In this document: positions 6,186-8,725 of the stretch, one piece after another
Position numbering within the stretch: the first letter of the stretch is position 1
Layout: each line of letters starts with the position of its first letter
Assembly: GCA_009782245.1 (NCBI GenBank)
Contig: WRKK01000266.1
Coordinates: 1 to 8,725 of the forward strand
Direction of reading: 5' to 3'
DNA: 8,725 nucleotides
DNA from: Defluviitaleaceae bacterium
GTDB taxonomy: Bacteria; Bacillota; Clostridia; Lachnospirales; WQUN01
Notes under the pieces: generated by a model
The model's input: the letters and a program-made list of their open reading frames with translations, nothing else
What the model was told of the DNA's origin: nothing
Databases searched by the model: none
Position numbers and translations under genes: made by a program

Positions 6186-8585
6186 TTGCCAAAATTGAAA
6201 TATACCCAACCATTTTTAGCCCCTGACGACGATGCGGACATTAATGCGATGCTTTTTGGTAACGAACAACCGCCTAAAGAAGAGGAAGAAAAGCCGCCAT
6301 CTGGCATAGTTACCAATGTTGACGGCTTAGCAGGGGACGATTTGGATTCCGCATTGGCGGCTTTAATGGCGGCTGATGACGATAGTTATAATGAACCAGA
6401 ACCACCAAAACCAGCACCAGAACCCGAACCAATACCAGAACCCGAACCAATACCAATACCAGAGCCAGAACCCGAACCAAAAGAGCAATTCCGATTGGAC
6501 GGCGGTGCTGATATTGATTCTTTGCTTGCCTCTTTGGGGGGCGATGGTCCGTTGGGCGGCACAGCATCTGTTACCGAAGAATTGGTTGTTACAGGTGAAT
6601 CTATTGAAATGGACGGCGATGCGGACGATATTCTTGCACGCATGATTGCAATGGACGAGCAAGAGGACGAAAAACTTAACGCTGTAAAAGAATTACCAGT
6701 ACAAAAAGTCGAAGAGGACGAATGGTCAGAATTTTATTACGACCCAACCGCCGAAGAGGTAGATCACGCTGAAATCGAGGCTCGCCGCAGAGCCGCATCA
6801 GAGGCGTATGCTCGCAAGCGGATTAAAAAAGTAACCCTTAAACAACGGTTACTGGCGTGGCCGTGGCCAAAACTTGCTGCGGCGGCTGTTCTTATCTTGT
6901 TCGTAATAGTTGGCTCTGGGCTGGGTGCGGCTTTTGGCATAAGCCAAGTTTACGCCGAACGCCTAGAATACGCCCTTGCAACCGCCTACCGTATACCAAT
7001 AACACAGCCTGTAAGCGTTACCAACGATAACCATTTTATCAATGTCAACCGATTTCTTTCCGTTGGCGATACCACCTTTCTATTACATCGCATAACTGTT
7101 GGCAACAGGGGAACTTCTTTCCATTTTAGCAATACTTTTGACCCACGAAATTACATTTTTTTACTATACGATCAAGATGGAATTTTATACAAACAATATG
7201 CACTAAATTTCAACTACGATATGCTAAGCGATTTGGTGCGCAGGGATATACTTTTGGAATTTAGCCCACTAGAACGCTACACAACCCGTTTTACCCTGCA
7301 TATACAAGAACGAGCAACGGGCAACACCGAAAATTTCAGTTTCGTTTGGGAAGACAGGCTAACAAAGCCACGTATGCTGTATATGGGAACGCCTACGCCG
7401 CTATTTGACGGTGCAGACTTTTTTATCGCCAACGCCAATTTTAGCAACACGGGCAGCGAAATAACCTACATACGCCACTTTAACCCAACCGAAGGCGATA
7501 TTGTATTTAGGGGCGATGCTATAAGAATTTTAGAGGGTTCTCGTAACTTAGTGCCAAAAACAATCGAGCCGCTGGAAGTTTTCTTCCCAGAACACAATGT
7601 AACGCTTGGTACTTTCTCTTTTGGGCCGCTCCGCAACTTGGATTCTAATATCCGCATTAATTTTAACGATGTTTTTGTTTCCTACGCCTCGCCGCCCGAT
7701 GTTGTTGATATTATCGGACTTTTTAGAAACGAGCCAGAGTATCAACAGGTTATATCGTTGGGCAACCATAACCTTGTGCTGGAACGCATGGGAACGCACG
7801 GGCCGCTTGTAATTTTGGTTTTTCACGGTACAAACAGCCTTGGTATGCGTGTCCGCACAGAAATTAACGCCGAACTTACCATACAAACCGAAGACGGCCC
7901 AGTAGTAATCACGGGCGAAAACTTCTTTTCGCCGCAAGCAGTTGGCACCGATTTATTTTTTGACACTCGTGAATACGGCATTACCGAGGTTAATGCCGCC
8001 GATTTAAGCATAGTCGTTAGTTCGGTAGATGTTCATTCAACCGATGCAAGCATATTTTTTCAGCTACAATATTTTGGCGAACCAGAAACGGGCGGCAGAA
8101 GAGCCGCCGCTGAACAAGCAATAGAAACAGCATTTATATCTCGGTTGGCTTACAGGGCTGGTTTGCACGGAATGGGCAGTATTTCTGGGTTTTCCCCTGC
8201 TTTGTTTAACGACAGGGCATTAATGCGCCATTACACGCCGCTTACTTTCGCCCCCACAATGCACCTGCTTGACGAAGAACTTATTGCAGAAATTCACGCA
8301 CTAATGAGCGAAGAAATGCTACTTTACCACGACCATTCCGAAGACGCACTTTTAGCCGCAGAATTAGCCGCAGGATTAGCCGAACCGCCCAACTTACGCA
8401 CTCTATTCGACGTACGGGTAACTTCGGGTGCTTTCATTAACGATACAACATTTTTAGCAATAGTAGAGGAAACTTGGGCGTTTCAAGATTTAGGACGCTT
8501 TTATGTGGAAAACGCTTTGCACCGTGTTACCCTGCAATTACAGGGCAACCAATGGATAATTGTGCAAAATGAGATATTATCGTAA
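6186..8585 (+). CDS. Single-pass membrane protein with acidic Pro-Glu cytoplasmic tail and beta-rich ectodomain, function unknown
   Basis: I do not recognise this 799-residue protein. From the TTG start, residues 1-190 are acidic and low-complexity, with a Pro-Glu stretch at about 70-98 and four similar short motifs (residues about 16-25, 51-61, 108-119, 145-155). A basic stretch (RRR, ARKRIKK) comes before one hydrophobic helix at about 230-252, so the tail should be cytoplasmic and the rest outside. The ectodomain is rich in aromatic and beta-type sequence. Segments near residues 289 and 521 (FLSVGDTTFLLHR and VISLGNHNLVLER) look like copies of one domain. The last 160 residues begin with an Ala-rich helix and end in HRVTLQLQGNQWIIVQN, a pattern common at the end of NTF2-like folds. 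The gene is transcribed away from GH31 from its own promoter. A sensor, cell-envelope scaffold or regulator anchor is possible, but unproven. Confidence 0.88.
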   Translation: MPKLKYTQPFLAPDDDADINAMLFGNEQPPKEEEEKPPSGIVTNVDGLAGDDLDSALAALMAADDDSYNEPEPPKPAPEPEPIPEPEPIPIPEPEPEPKEQFRLDGGADIDSLLASLGGDGPLGGTASVTEELVVTGESIEMDGDADDILARMIAMDEQEDEKLNAVKELPVQKVEEDEWSEFYYDPTAEEVDHAEIEARRRAASEAYARKRIKKVTLKQRLLAWPWPKLAAAAVLILFVIVGSGLGAAFGISQVYAERLEYALATAYRIPITQPVSVTNDNHFINVNRFLSVGDTTFLLHRITVGNRGTSFHFSNTFDPRNYIFLLYDQDGILYKQYALNFNYDMLSDLVRRDILLEFSPLERYTTRFTLHIQERATGNTENFSFVWEDRLTKPRMLYMGTPTPLFDGADFFIANANFSNTGSEITYIRHFNPTEGDIVFRGDAIRILEGSRNLVPKTIEPLEVFFPEHNVTLGTFSFGPLRNLDSNIRINFNDVFVSYASPPDVVDIIGLFRNEPEYQQVISLGNHNLVLERMGTHGPLVILVFHGTNSLGMRVRTEINAELTIQTEDGPVVITGENFFSPQAVGTDLFFDTREYGITEVNAADLSIVVSSVDVHSTDASIFFQLQYFGEPETGGRRAAAEQAIETAFISRLAYRAGLHGMGSISGFSPALFNDRALMRHYTPLTFAPTMHLLDEELIAEIHALMSEEMLLYHDHSEDALLAAELAAGLAEPPNLRTLFDVRVTSGAFINDTTFLAIVEETWAFQDLGRFYVENALHRVTLQLQGNQWIIVQNEILS
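6231..6650 (+). repeat. Four copies of a short Asp-plus-hydrophobic motif in the cytoplasmic tail
   Basis: DADINAMLFG (6231-6260), DDLDSALAALM (6336-6368), ADIDSLLASLGG (6507-6542) and DADDILARMIA (6618-6650) share the pattern Asp, two variable residues, Leu or Ala, Ala-like, any residue, then a large hydrophobic residue. Linkers between them are acidic, Pro-rich or Gly-rich, as expected of exposed short peptide motifs in a disordered tail. They recall DEIDALL-type peptides known from FliM/FliN-like proteins, but homology is not claimed. Confidence 0.55.
6393..6479 (+). repeat. Pro-Glu low-complexity stretch
   Basis: Residues 70-98 of the membrane protein alternate proline with glutamate or isoleucine (PEPEPIPEPEPIPIPEPEP). 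The DNA is made of near-repeats of gaacccgaaccaatacca, in multiples of three, so copy changes keep the reading frame. The stretch is likely an extended, stiff spacer in the cytoplasmic tail. Confidence 0.85.
6873..6941 (+). other. Transmembrane helix of the membrane protein
   Basis: Residues 230-252 (LAAAAVLILFVIVGSGLGAA and three more) form one long uncharged stretch after a cluster of Arg/Lys. Positive-inside orientation puts the N-terminus in the cytoplasm and the C-terminal 550 residues outside. No second hydrophobic stretch of this length is seen. Confidence 0.88.
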
Positions 8586-8677
8586 AAATTGACAGCATAG
8601 AATTATATGACTACTCAATCAACCCATATATTCAAATTTTCGGTATTTCGATTGAAACATTGGGGATTAGACGGGAC

Positions 8678-8725
8678 GGGCGACCGAGGACGGTCGCCCC
8701 TACGGGTAGCGTCGTTGTAGGGGCG
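8678..8725. repeat. Overlapping GC-rich palindromes at the right edge (dispersed intergenic repeat)
   Basis: GGGCGACCG (8678-8686) pairs perfectly with CGGTCGCCC (8691-8699) around the loop AGGA. CGCCCCTAC (8695-8703) pairs with GTAGGGGCG (8717-8725) around 13 bases, sharing bases with the first stem. The second arm reaches the window edge, so the repeat probably continues. There is no T-run after the stems, so a terminator role is not supported directly. The gggcgac core also occurs in the block at 3503-3582. Bases 8586-8677, between the stop codon and this repeat, hold nothing I can assign. Confidence 0.75.

Noticed and set aside
6386..6643. Minus-strand frames rich in Gly-Ser or Trp-Phe-Tyr opposite the Pro-Glu stretch
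   Set aside because: They are reverse readings of the low-complexity gaacca repeat and have no start signals.
8589..8594. TTGACA just after the membrane protein stop
   Set aside because: No acceptable -10 box at the right distance; only AT-rich sequence and the edge repeat follow.
8607..8720. Plus-strand frame of 37 codons starting at ATG 8607
   Set aside because: No ribosome binding site, and its second half is translated palindromic repeat (GDRGRSPLR).

Overview
The window looks like a chromosomal piece of a low-to-mid-GC Bacillota, most likely an uncultured or gut-type member of the Clostridia. The evidence is Gram-positive-style ribosome binding sites (AAGGAG, AGGAGG), sigma-A-type promoters with extended -10 boxes, AT-rich intergenic DNA, a TTG start codon, and GGGCGACC/GGTCGCCC palindromic intergenic repeats. 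The taxonomic placement is inference; no rRNA or tRNA is present to confirm it.

There are three large genes and no RNA genes, mobile elements or CRISPR arrays. (1) Bases 3152 to 1, minus strand: at least 1050 codons of an exported, Asn/Gly-rich right-handed beta-helix repeat protein. It has no stop codon inside the window and runs off the left edge, so a gene caller that requires a stop would miss it. (2) Bases 5893 to 3596, minus strand: a complete GH31 alpha-xylosidase of the YicI/XylS type, with every active-site residue I could check conserved. (3) Bases 6186 to 8585, plus strand: a 799-residue single-pass membrane protein of unknown function. It has an acidic, Pro-Glu-rich cytoplasmic tail, one transmembrane helix and a large beta-rich ectodomain that ends in what may be an NTF2-like fold.

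Intergenic layout: 3153-3595 is AT-rich and holds promoters for the surface protein plus a block of GC-rich direct and inverted repeats just past the end of the GH31 gene. Bases 5894-6185 form a divergent control region. A strong plus-strand promoter for the membrane protein and a strong minus-strand promoter reading toward GH31 share nearly the same -35 bases, and GH31 also has a second, proximal promoter. The roughly 200-nt leader made from the distal promoter contains nested inverted repeats. Bases 8586-8725 end in overlapping palindromes related to the repeat block at 3503-3582.

Functionally, the GH31 enzyme probably trims alpha-xylose from xyloglucan-type oligosaccharides inside the cell, and the beta-helix protein is displayed outside. 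A joint role in plant-glycan use is only a guess from proximity. The most unusual observations are the four-fold short acidic/hydrophobic motif in the membrane protein's cytoplasmic tail, the mutually exclusive divergent promoters with a structured leader, and the long Lys/Thr/Pro extension ahead of the surface protein's signal segment.
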